Shown piece after piece: positions 54,101 through 62,189 of a stretch of DNA of 64,000 nucleotides (within the stretch, counting starts at the first letter, position 1; each line of letters opens with the position of its first letter). The translations under genes were made by a program, and so were the position numbers. This DNA comes from Odiellus spinosus (Eukaryota > Arthropoda > Arachnida > Opiliones > Phalangiidae), in the NCBI GenBank assembly GCA_963920705.1, contig OY987227.1, positions 12,813,602 to 12,877,601 on the forward strand, given 5' to 3'. The notes beneath the pieces are model-generated. The model worked only from the letters and a program-made list of their open reading frames with translations, was not told the origin of the DNA and did not search any database.

Positions 54101-57100
54101 ACGTCGAGTCTTTTTAAAAAGTCAACTCTGAGTTGTAAGGCGATTTGTCTAGTGGCGCGACGCGTACACCTGTTTTCGGTTTGCCAACGATCGAAATAAA
54201 ATGGCGTTAGTTTTTCAATGGAAGCTGTGGAGAGACCACCCGCGGGAAAGAAGTAAAAAGTTAAAGAAACTACTCTTGATATAATAATCGTTTAACACGT
54301 TCGAAAATTTTGATCTGTTAAAGTCCAGGTGCATGCTCAACTTCTTCCAATCCAATTTCCAATGCTCTAGTACAATATGATATTTGTCCGTGACGTCACG
54401 CCGTTTTATTTGGGTTCTGGTTTAGGCCTATTCCGGATAAGATGGTAAACTGTTAGAGATGAAAACATTATTTTTCCATCTATATATATATAGATATAAT
54501 CCATCTATCAATCAGTTCCTTATTGATAAAATGTATTCATTCTTGGCCAATTTGATGTTTACTCAGATGTTTAGAAGATCAAGATTTGCGTATTGAGTTG
54601 GTCGTTTTTAAACAAATAAGGCAGGACCATGGGGTGTCCTCCCAATGGACCGACAATTCCATTCGACAGACTCGAATACCGCCAAACAGATAAAAGAAAC
54701 TAGCCCGAAGGCTCTTTTCCCAATGGACCGAAAACCGCCAAACAGATAAAAGAAACTAGCCCGAAGGCGCTTTTCCCAATGGACCGAAAACGGCTTAAAC
54801 GAAAAAGGGAACTGGCAGATTGGCAGCTTGCCGTTTTTTCCCCATAAATATAATGTTGTGAATAAAACCTTACGGTTTTCTCTATCATTGCTGTCTTATT
54901 CCCCATGAATTGTTGGGTTAGGTTAGATCTATTAATATGAGGGAGCTTTCGGCAATAATTTGGTCTACTCGGGCTATCGACAAATAGGAATACATTTTTT
55001 GAACGGTAGCAGTAAATTTGTGTAACAAGCATTAAAGGGAGCCCAAAGGGGGTGCAAAAGACCAATATGGGGGGGGGAAGACATTTTTAAAAAACGTCAC
55101 TATCACGTGATAGGGAACTATTTTTCGTGAAGAGCCCTGGCGTAAATAGGCATCATCCGGATCCGGGGTGGAGCCACGAGGCCCACGTTGGAGTAGGGAG
55201 TGGGAGGACTCGGGGAAACGCGGAATACTACATATCGGGGAACGCGCCCAAACACCTAGCGCCAGGATAGTTCTAGCGGCTATTTTGAACCCCACAATTG
55301 GTTCCCATGATGACGTATTTTAAAAATGTCGACCCCTCTATTTGCACCCCCTTTGGGCTCCCTTTAAGTGCGGGTTTTTGTCGGTCCATTGGAACGGTCG
55401 GTCGATTGGGACTGTCGGTCCAATGGACCTACAGCAGTTTCCAGTCCCAATCGACCGACCGTCCCAATGGACCGACAGAAATTTGTGTAACAAGCATTAA
55501 GTGCGGGTTTTTGTCGGTCGATTGGGACTGTCGGTCCAATGGACCTACAGCAGTTTCCAGTCCCAATCGACCGACCGTCCCAATGGACCGACAGAAAATT
55601 TGTGTAACAAGCATTAAGTGCGGGTTTTTGTCGGGCCATTATGACGGTCGGTCCAATGGACCTACAGCAGTTTCCAGTCCCAATCGACCGACCGTCCCAA
55701 TGTACCGACAAAAACCCGCACCAAGTGCGGGCTTTTGTCGGTCCATTGGGACGGTCGGGCGATTGGGAATGTCGGTCCAATGGACCTACAGCGGATCATG
55801 GCTATTGGGTTTCTGTACCCCTTGCTTGAAGAATTTTCCCTTCCATTCAATCAGACACGCGCGTTTCTCGTTTCCAACCTTGGAAATCCAAATTTTCGAG
55901 TGTTTATTTAGAAACTATCGTTAATAGATCCGATGCCGAAGCCAAGGCTTAATCGAAAAATCATTCTTTGGTAGTGATTTAGATTGGAATCCAAATTTTT
56001 TATTTTACCCTTCGCACGTGGACTTTTATGTCCTGACGAAGTTAAAAGCCATCAGTAACTTTGTATAGTAACTATAATGGTGGCTTTACTAGATTGTTTT
56101 ATTAGTCCGATGATCGTGCGTTCGCGGTTTGCCTCAAACGAATGAAACTCGTGTATTGAAATAAGAAAGTTAGGCCTCTAACTGTTCCTCGTTTTATTAC
56201 ACTCTCAAAACTCAACGTTTCCGAGATTAAATAATGAGCGAGGCCTCGCGCCTTCATTCGCTTTGTACCGTTTTATTCACATTCTTCAGTCTATGGAGTG
56301 GTCTAGGCTCTTCTTGGCCACGCCAGTGATTCAACGAAGCCAAATGGAATAAGAGAAACAAACAATGAGTATGTAATCGTGTCTCTTGATGTTTCTCTAA
56401 AGAAATCATTAAAGAGACGGAATAAAACTATTTAGGTATGACTGTCACTTTCAAATTTTATGGGAATTGGATATTAAAGATTTAAAACGGGCCACTGTCT
56501 CGCGCTTTAAGAGGAGAGAGGAGAAAGTGGCTTGACGCGAAACTTTTGAAAAGATGCGCGTATAAAATTTCAACTCTTTCTATTCGGGAATGTTGAATTT
56601 ATTTTTAGAAGAGTAAGTCATGGAATTTCAATGCGGGCTTAATATTCTCTTGTAGAATGTTGCGCACGCGTAAGACATATATAAGCACGCTACAAGCGAG
56701 GTTGGAAGTATATAAAAGATGTCTAAAATAATATGGAAGAATATAATCTTGTCATATAAGAACAATGGACTGAACTTTTAAATAAAAGCGAAGCTATTCG
56801 CGAATGAAACGCTGCCACGGTGTTATCCTTATTGGAAAAATAAATGGATGGAAATTCGGTGTCAGCATCACTTTAAAATCATATTTATTTAATGTTCTCG
56901 AACAATTTACCTACAGAGAACAGTAATACCTCCTACTGAGACCCGTATTATTTAAAGTAAAGTATTAATCTCGGAGATTCATCGCTATTGAAGGTTTCAA
57001 AGGGTTTAAAACTCGATTTTAAACAAAACAAAAAAGCAAACCTCATCCCACATACATGTTGCGTGTAATACGTCAAATCCGTGACTATTTTTCAATCTGA

Positions 57101-60100
57101 TAATTTTGGGTAGCGAATTTTATTTTTTTGGGGAGGTTTCTTTGAATAAGTATATCGGGGTCGCGAGGTTAAGTACCCGTTCCAAGCACGCTTTACATTC
57201 CGCCACCGTTCCATCTTATTTAAGTCAAAAATGATTCAATCGAGTGATGTTGAGGGAATGAGAAAAAACGGGTAACAAAACCCAAATACAACGCGTTCTT
57301 CGCAAACTTAGTACGTCTTAACTCGAATAACCCGAACGAAGTGATTTCACACTCGTTTAAACCCAAGTTTGGTTGTATTCTAACATAATCCTTTCTCAAA
57401 GGAGGATGAAAAGGCCGAAAACCTTTTGTTTTGAAAGTTTCATATTTACCCCAAAATTAGGTTCGACAAGATTCGAAAATTTAAATTGATTCTTTATTTT
57501 TAAATAGGCCAAATTCGTTTAAAAATAGGCATTGAACCTAATTGTAAATTTTCTTAGCTAGGACCCACGGTTAAATTGAAACTTATAGCTATAATTAATT
57601 AAAGGGAGCCTAAAGTAATGAAATAAGTTGCTTTTATTTCAATTTATTTGATAGTGTATCCTATAAGAATTAAACTGAATTGCTGAATTTCTCGTTTTTG
57701 GGTGGCTCAAAATAGCAAAATTTCTTTCCACAACACGAAGAATTTTTTCATAAAAAAAATTCTTAGGATTTAGACGCACTATATCTATTTCAAAAGAGGG
57801 TTCGTGAAATTCAAAAAATAGGATAATGTTTAAGTGATGATTGGTCGCTATTTATCCCTCTTGTTTTATGAGAAAAAGTCCCTTTATTCCCGATTTTATT
57901 TTAGAATTTTGGTGGATCCTTGTTAAGCCAACTTTCAGAGTAAATAAAAAAATAGTTTGCAATTTAAGGTTTGTTTGAAAGTTTTTCAATTAGTGAATAA
58001 TGCCTGTTTGAACGATACAGAATCGATAGCACATCTCTTGTTGTCAGGTTTAATTCTCCCTTCAATTACTTTAAAATACTTTATATTTATGCTTCATGCT
58101 CCCTTTAAAGAAGCACGTGTGTCGCAGTTGTACGAGAGATCTTATAAAAACACAAAAACACGAGCTTGGATTAACCATTTCTTTAAATATCCTTTTTCAT
58201 TGCGAATTGGCAGAATGGGGAAAAGCTGTTGACGATTAATACACAACCTTAAATCTTGTAAGGAAAAGTAGTCTTTGCTATTGAATGACGCGATCATATC
58301 TCTAAACATTTCCTTTTCACGCTTCATTTAAAGTAAAATCTAGAAAGAAGAAGAGCTTTTTGGTGTTTTATTTTCCAAAAATACCCAGACAGAGAAACCA
58401 GAGAATGAGTAGGGTATAAAATAAAAGTGTACAATCAGCTTCTTTTGGTTTTTATGAGCCGAACGTGAAACTAGATCCTGTTTTTAGGCCCGGCCATGAA
58501 TTGGGAAAAAAAATGATATTACCGAAAAAGAATTGTTCTGATATTTACGACGAAAGTCTGTAGGCTTTTATGTGGGAATTCTTTTCATCCATAGATATAC
58601 TAGTAAAATCAAAATTTGAAATTGATCTCTTTAACTTTTACTCTCAAAAGGGATACTTTGAAGAGTATTTTGTGTTCACGATTTCGTGTATAATTTGATA
58701 AGTTCAATTACCATGGCTAGACACTTGAAAATCTCGTATACTTTGATCGAAATCTTCGAATATTCTATTTGAAATTCTAAAAATCTTAGCTAAAAATTCA
58801 TTCGCCATCTTGAAATCTTTCCTAAACCTTTCTTTGAAATTTTTAACACCTCTGAAATATTAAAAAAATATTAAAAATTCCTTTGAAATTTTGAAAAAAT
58901 ACTAAAAATTAATTTGAAGTATTAAAATATGACCTAACAATACCTTTGGAAACTCAAAATATAACCTGAAATAATACCTTTGAAATCTCAAACTAAAACC
59001 GAAAAATTCCTTATAAATCTCCACATATCTTTTAAATCCCAAATTATTTCCTAAATCCCGTTTTTGCTTTATTAAATCTTGGTTTACGTTAATCTCAATC
59101 GTTTAATATAAATAAAATTAGTTGTAACTAACTAAATGATGTCGTAATTGTTTACATTTAACTTATGGTTTGCAGGGAGAAGAAACGTTTCAGGGGTAAA
59201 CTTGTCACTCCTCTTGTCAGTTCATTATTATTTAATATATATATATATTATTATCGCTCTTAAAGTATATGGCATGATTGATCGAAAGAAAAAAATGTTT
59301 TCTTTTCAATTCCAATATTGTATTTAATTCAATTTAGGCCTACTTTTAAAATAGTAGGGCAAGGGTACACGCGCCATCAAATATATCATCTCATTCAATC
59401 TCTATCTTTCCTTTATTTATTATAAACCTTTTTGTAAAGCTTTAAAAGATCATTATATCCCTTTGGACCGGACGGATATAGACGCAAACTAACACCAAGG
59501 CCGTTATAATAACGGAATAGATACGTTTTCTAGAAGAGGAATACATCACTTTTCATCTTTCTATGTCGTGTTTTTTATGACAGAAAAATCCGAAGAAGAT
59601 GAAAAGAAATCTCTTCATTTTCAACAATTGGTTGGGAAGGAATTTCATCGTGGTCTATTCTATTTAGAGGCTATTAACCTTCTCGCTATAAATCCTTCTA
59701 AAACTGTTTTTGCTCAGAGATGTTCGCACATTGCCCCGTCACCAACGCCTTCTTTTTCTCCTATCCCGTCTCGTTCGTATCCCCTTGGGTCCCCTTTCAG
59801 TACCGAGTGAAGAAACAATTTTTTGCCCTATTGTGGCTGATGGGGATAAAATTCGGATTCCAGTGTTTAGGGTACAAATCTTATGGGCCAAGTTTCGAGA
59901 AAGCAATAGACAAAATAAAAGAGGTATTCGCACGAAACATTTTTTTAATAAGATTCTCTCGTAGACTGTTTGAATTTGCAGTTCGTAGAAAGTTACCGCG
60001 GATGAATACTGATACACTTTGATTCGTAGAAAATATATTAGTCGCTGCAAACTAAGTTGAATTTATAGCTTATACTCTGTAGTATGAAGTATTAAAGTTT

Positions 60101-60618
60101 ACAAAGTTCAAACTTTGCGGAGTTTCTCTTAAATATTTATGAAGCGTAGTTTTAAGTTGAAAATAAATTTGGCCTATGATTTAATTTAATGTTTTATTTT
60201 ATGATATCTTTAAGATATTAGGAGTTAACAAGATTTTAAAGGGATAATACACTATGATACCAAGTTATTTTTAATCGTTTTGGATTGTTAAAATATGTAT
60301 AAAATCCGTATCGAAACTCGCTAAGCCTAAATCTGTTTCGAAGAAATTTTAAACTGTAAGAATTCTCAAGAACATTTTAAGCGCAAGCTATTTCTTACAA
60401 ATATATCTTGCCATTTTAAAGACTAACTCTCATTGGCATTAGCAATTGACTCTAAAACTCTTTAAATTTTATTCAAACTCGAGCATTTATGAAAAATAGC
60501 CATTAGCGCTTATTAAACGTTAATTATTGTTGATTTGAAATTAGTTAAAGACCTTATAAGTTTCGATCATTATTAAAATAAGTTAATTTACTAACCTGAT
60601 ATAGAATCCGCGCTTCAT
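29309..60618 (-). CDS. Ppn: Papilin (lacunin-type basement-membrane glycoprotein), about 37 coding exons
   Basis: A secreted matrix protein related to the non-catalytic part of ADAMTS proteases. Exons 5' to 3': 60596-60618 (tentative), 47854-47935, 44571-44755, 42153-42213, 41976-42078, 41766-41896, 41571-41694, 41226-41479, 41017-41152, 40793-40919, 40480-40708, 40144-40416, 39899-40078, 39661-39840, 39456-39597, 39210-39393, 38473-39119, 37464-38220, 36919-37143, 35587-36017, 35336-35512, 35079-35255, 34636-34998, 34385-34576, 34083-34301, 33848-34018, 33267-33464, 32937-33212, 32677-32850, 32437-32594, 32275-32365, 32036-32212, 31876-31929, 31392-31727, 30736-31173, 30042-30326, 29309-29460. 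The sum is 8112 bp, or 2703 aa plus stop, with consistent phases. Domains: signal, TSR1, ADAMTS Cys-rich and spacer, TSR2-7, about 26 lagrin-like repeats, 10 Kunitz, antistasin-like, WAP, 3 Ig, PLAC. Confidence 0.92.
30042..31727 (-). CDS. Papilin Ig domains 1-3
   Basis: Exons 31392-31727, 30736-31173 and 30042-30326 each encode one I-set Ig domain with paired Cys and a DSGVYTC / DIGTYQC / DSGQYRC signature. The first exon opens with a poly-Thr linker and an acidic [10 protein letters not shown] stretch. The donor of the second exon has two possible positions (30732 or 30736 as last base); only 30736 matches the phase of the next exon. All introns are phase 1. Confidence 0.88.
31876..31929 (-). 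CDS. Short papilin linker exon
   Basis: A 54-bp exon between the WAP exon and the first Ig exon, encoding [17 protein letters not shown]. Splice borders are TTTTTTCAG and GTTTGA, and its phase (1-1) keeps frame. It is Thr/Pro-rich, a likely O-glycosylated linker that could be skipped without a frame change. Confidence 0.7.
32036..32594 (-). CDS. Papilin antistasin-like segment and WAP domain
   Basis: Exon 32437-32594 encodes [19 protein letters not shown] and [16 protein letters not shown]. Exon 32275-32365 adds [13 protein letters not shown]; together they resemble an antistasin-like Cys-rich unit. Exon 32036-32212 encodes a WAP-type four-disulfide core with eight Cys ([10 protein letters not shown] through [19 protein letters not shown]). 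Phase-1 introns flank the WAP exon. Confidence 0.8.
32677..35512 (-). CDS. Papilin Kunitz/BPTI array (10 domains)
   Basis: Nine exons carry ten Kunitz domains (34636-34998 has two). Each has the CxxxxxxGxC opening, the FxYGGC centre and the NxFxxxxxC ending, for example [13 protein letters not shown] and [13 protein letters not shown]. Predicted P1 residues, in protein order, are R, N, R, R, T, Y, R, S, S, T, so only four look suited to trypsin-like proteases. All introns between these exons are phase 1, making each exon a symmetrical shuffling unit. Several frames in this region open on other strands or frames; those are shadows. Confidence 0.93.
35587..39393 (-). CDS. Papilin lagrin-like Cys-rich repeat array (about 26 repeats)
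   Basis: Five exons (39210-39393, 38473-39119, 37464-38220, 36919-37143, 35587-36017) encode about 2, 7, 9, 3 and 5 copies of a module of about 23-33 residues with pattern C-x(n)-[FY]GCC-[PQSE]-[DN]-x(4-6)-A-x-GP-x(3)-G. Similar modules were named lagrin repeats in Manduca lacunin. Repeats 2-4 of the 37464-38220 exon are nearly identical at 84-bp spacing, for example [20 protein letters not shown]. They are rich in NxT/NxS glycosylation sequons. Introns here are phase 1 or 2, unlike the flanking arrays. Confidence 0.9.
36272..36630. mobile_element. MITE, AGGGAG termini, GGCTTAGCTGG core (papilin intron)
   Basis: The left end AGGGAGAATGCAGTCTAACA and the right end (reverse complement AGGTAGAATGCAACCTAACA) are inverted. 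Inner arms 'ataggcttagctggattcac' and 'atgaatccagctaagcctat' match the copy at 21391-21821. Flanks are TCAA (36268-36271) and TTAA (36631-36634). A T39 run (36150-36188) lies just to its left. Confidence 0.85.
39456..40416 (-). CDS. Papilin TSR4-TSR7 exons
   Basis: Four consecutive exons (40144-40416, 39899-40078, 39661-39840, 39456-39597) start at the first Cys of a thrombospondin repeat: [41 protein letters not shown] and [13 protein letters not shown]. Each WxxxxWS-type segment lies at the end of the preceding exon. All internal introns are phase 0. TSR4 carries an insertion of about 40 residues rich in Glu ([16 protein letters not shown]) between its third and fourth Cys. Seven TSRs in total is the insect papilin number. 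Confidence 0.9.
40480..44755 (-). CDS. Papilin cassette: TSR1, ADAMTS Cys-rich and spacer, TSR2-3
   Basis: TSR1 (exons 44571-44755 and 42153-42213) reads [17 protein letters not shown] and ends [11 protein letters not shown]. The Cys-rich part (41571-42078) has [18 protein letters not shown] and [15 protein letters not shown], hallmarks of ADAMTS and ADAMTS-like proteins. The spacer (41017-41479) runs from [16 protein letters not shown] to [20 protein letters not shown]2 starts near [16 protein letters not shown] and TSR3 near WNVGEWMEC. No metalloprotease motif is present, as expected for papilin. Confidence 0.9.
42214..44570 (-). other. Papilin intron between the two TSR1 exons
   Basis: About 2.36 kb with no coding signal. 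It contains the possible decayed MITE at 42712-42972. A short open frame near 43193-43429 is not gene-like. Confidence 0.7.
42712..42972. mobile_element. Possible decayed AGGG/TTAA element (papilin intron)
   Basis: TTAA then AGGGATGATGAAGAGG at the left, and a degraded right end CACT followed by TTAA. Inner inverted segments tctctgaattg and caattcagaga support a palindromic element. The right terminus is weak, so the end is uncertain. Confidence 0.45.
44756..47853 (-). other. Papilin intron upstream of TSR1
   Basis: About 3.1 kb of AT-rich DNA between the signal-peptide exon and TSR1. It contains the 638-bp TTAA-flanked element at 47142-47779. No other gene is recognisable on either strand. 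Confidence 0.6.
47142..47779. mobile_element. AGGG/TTAA element, 638 bp, long form
   Basis: The left end AGGGAAACTTGCAGC follows TTAA (47138-47141); the right end ...ATTAGCCCT precedes TTAA (47780-47783). The right subterminal region, with 'gtaattttttt...actgg', 'aattaggc' and 'atcgatagaaaatcact', resembles those of the 21391 and 36272 copies. It has no evident transposase frame. Confidence 0.6.
47854..47935 (-). CDS. Papilin signal-peptide exon
   Basis: It encodes the hydrophobic core [11 protein letters not shown], a likely cleavage zone around TIADE, then LSLISPAHH before a GTGAGT donor. The acceptor is CATATAG. It joins in phase 0 to the exon at 44571-44755, which starts [11 protein letters not shown] and so contains a dibasic RHKR furin-like site. 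Confidence 0.8.
54655..54790. repeat. Short tandem duplication, about 62-bp unit
   Basis: The block with 'accgccaaacagataaaaga', 'aactagcccgaaggc' and 'cttttcccaatggaccgaaa' occurs twice in a row. The motif 'ccaatggaccga' links it to the hairpin array further right, so both probably derive from the same repeat. Confidence 0.8.
54998..55800. repeat. Tandem array of hairpin units, interrupted by a MITE
   Basis: Units start at gtgcgggtttttgtcgg (55368, 55501, 55618, 55728), about 110-133 bp apart, and most end in gtgtaacaagcattaa. Within a unit the arm GTCGGTCGATTGGGACTG is the reverse complement of CAGTCCCAATCGACCGAC, separated by a loop around 'ccaatggacctacagcag'. The tail of an earlier unit lies at 55016-55035, immediately before the MITE. 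The repeat gives matching but spurious open frames on both strands. Confidence 0.88.
55036..55363. mobile_element. MITE with 23-bp terminal inverted repeats in TTAA
   Basis: 328 bp. The left end AGGGAGCCCAAAGGGGGTGC, continuing AAA, is exactly inverted at the right end. TTAA flanks both sides (55032-55035 and 55364-55367). The neighbouring uninterrupted units read caagcaTTAAgtgcggg, showing the empty site with a single TTAA. The interior is GC-rich, with an inner inverted pair cctggcg / cgccagg. No coding capacity. Confidence 0.93.
57400..58104. mobile_element. Overlapping AGGG-type element ends
   Basis: Four ends lie here: AGGAGGATGAAAAGG after TCAA (57396-57399), AGGGAGCCTAAAG after TTAA (57599-57602), CTCCCT before TCAA (58062-58065), and GCTCCCT before TTAA (58105-58108). 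The right subterminal sequence with 'cgatagcacatctcttgttg' resembles the family. The pairs cross rather than nest, so I cannot say which ends belong together. Confidence 0.55.
60596..60618 (-). CDS. Tentative first coding exon of papilin
   Basis: The minus strand reads ATG, then codons for KRGFYI, then AG before a GTTAGT donor. The two spare bases join the single G that opens the exon at 47935, making Arg and continuing [14 protein letters not shown], a convincing signal peptide with a positively charged start. No in-frame ATG lies directly upstream of the 47935 acceptor, so some upstream exon is required. The intron would be about 12.7 kb. Inference from phase and signal-peptide logic. Confidence 0.55.
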
Positions 60619-61990
60619 CTCGTTGGTATATGAGCGAGAGAGAAAAAACGCGTTACTTTATAACCAAACTTTCGCACTTAAAATTATCATTTGAAATAAA
60701 TTTCTGCGGAATAATTTGTGATTAAGAAGTTTCACTACACTTTCTAAAACACTTTAAAAACGCGAAAATGAAAATGAACCGAAACTGTTTAAGATATTAA
60801 TTTCAATTAGTTTAGTTGTTAAAGTAACCCATCGTTCTCGAAACCTTTTCGTTGACAATTAGATAAAGTTCGACCCTGACCAATCAAAATTCAAAATCTG
60901 TTCTAAATTGGGGGTCTTTTTATTTCTTGAATGGTGCGGTACTACCGTAGTTGGTTACTTTCTCGGACACCGGGCTCTCTGGTACGATTCCGTATGTCTG
61001 TTCCTTCTCAGAGTCTGTGTCTATCCCGAATTTTTTCGCCATCCAAGAGCTACAGATTCCTCTCAGTCTCCCCTCGATATTGCTCTTCCCTCTCCGCTCT
61101 CTCTCTTTCTCTGGGCTTTTGACTACGAAACCCCTCTTTGAAAAGTCTCTATCCCCTATTTGGATCCCTTCATTCTGATTATTCGCGAATGAACCACATT
61201 TCTGATCAAGATTAGTTTACAAAAACTACTTTATTCCCTATGACGATTAACGTTATATATAAGTGCGCGTTAGTTTTCGCTAGTATGCAAATTGATAGCT
61301 GAAAAAAGTGTGTGGTATGTTCAATTTATTTGTGACAAGGCTGCGACGTTGGGGAAAGGAGAAAGAAACCGTAGGTTAAGGAGTTTAAAGAGAAGGTCAA
61401 AAGGAATCTGAATCTATTTAGTTCATTGCTTGATTCTTTACTTTCTTAAAGGAATAGAACGGCAAGAATTTTGATACTTTTAGGCTATGTTTCAAGGGTC
61501 AAAAAAATATACGTTTATGCCACAATTCGTTTTAAATTTCAGAATTTTACCCATTTGATAGATAACCTCATTAAGAATATTTTAGTAAATTAGAAACCAA
61601 CCTTTTAAACAGTAGTGTTTTAACGTTAGCACTTTCATACTACCCCAACGGAGATTTGTTATTTACTCCTGGTAGTAATTAAGGTATAGAAGGAAACGGA
61701 TTTATTGGATTTCGTGATATGAAAACACTCTTCGTGTATTAAAAAAAATTACGTTAACCTTAAGGGATCGTCATCCTAAGATAATTTCGTCCATTTCAAC
61801 CATAAGACTCTATTAGATTTTTTTCGAATCGAGCTTAATATAATAGTTCTGGGACAATTACGGTTCATTAGTTTTGTAATTATTAAAGGGATGCCTAAAT
61901 GATTTTCAATATAATTTTCATCCGGAATAAAAATTTCATAAATAATCTTCTTGGTGACTATTTAATAAAATTAAATTATTTTCTAGTTAA
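60619..61990. other. Region upstream of the tentative papilin start
   Basis: If the first exon is correct, promoter and 5' UTR of papilin lie here on the minus strand. A TATATATAA stretch is at 61255-61263. Overlapping open frames near 60908-61178 are not recognisable as a gene. Confidence 0.3.
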
Positions 61991-62116
61991 AGGGACTGTA
62001 AACCTCCTACATTTTGGAAAAAAAAATCATCTGTCATTGTCATTGAAGAAACACCCAAGCGAATGTAAGATCCTCTGAGTCAAACTCCTCGAAGCTATGA
62101 CGTCAATGACAGTGAC

Positions 62117-62154
<38 letters not shown>

Positions 62155-62189
62155 AATGTAGGGGTTCCATCGGTTCAATTCAAATCCCT
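61991..62189. mobile_element. MITE, AGGG termini in TTAA, with internal T32 run
   Basis: The left end AGGGACTGTAAACCTCCTAC and the right end (AGGGATTTGAATTG in reverse complement) are partly inverted. An inner pair ctgtcattgtcattga / tcaatgacagtgacag is near-perfect. TTAA flanks both sides (61987-61990 and 62190-62193). A run of 32 T at 62119-62150 lies inside, next to the right inner arm. Confidence 0.75.

Larger units (their letters stand above)
47936..60595 (-). other. Probable first intron of papilin, about 12.7 kb
   Basis: If the tentative first exon is right, this whole stretch is intronic. It contains MITEs near 57.4-58.1 kb, a hairpin-repeat array at 54.6-55.8 kb, a T-run near 52430-52453 and a TA microsatellite near 59238-59249. 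Large first introns often hold regulatory elements, but I see no specific one. No other coding gene is recognisable. Confidence 0.5.

Noticed and set aside
55298..55924. A 208-aa plus-strand open frame and overlapping minus-strand frames with repeated peptides
   Set aside because: Both strands are open because the underlying DNA is a tandem inverted repeat. The peptides mirror the DNA repeat and there is no gene context.
59568..60050. Overlapping open frames of 80-103 aa on both strands
   Set aside because: Several frames are open at once and none shows domain-like conservation; treated as chance.
60908..61178. Three overlapping plus-strand frames with Leu/Phe/Ser-rich peptides
   Set aside because: No recognisable motif and mutually exclusive frames; more likely non-coding upstream sequence of papilin.
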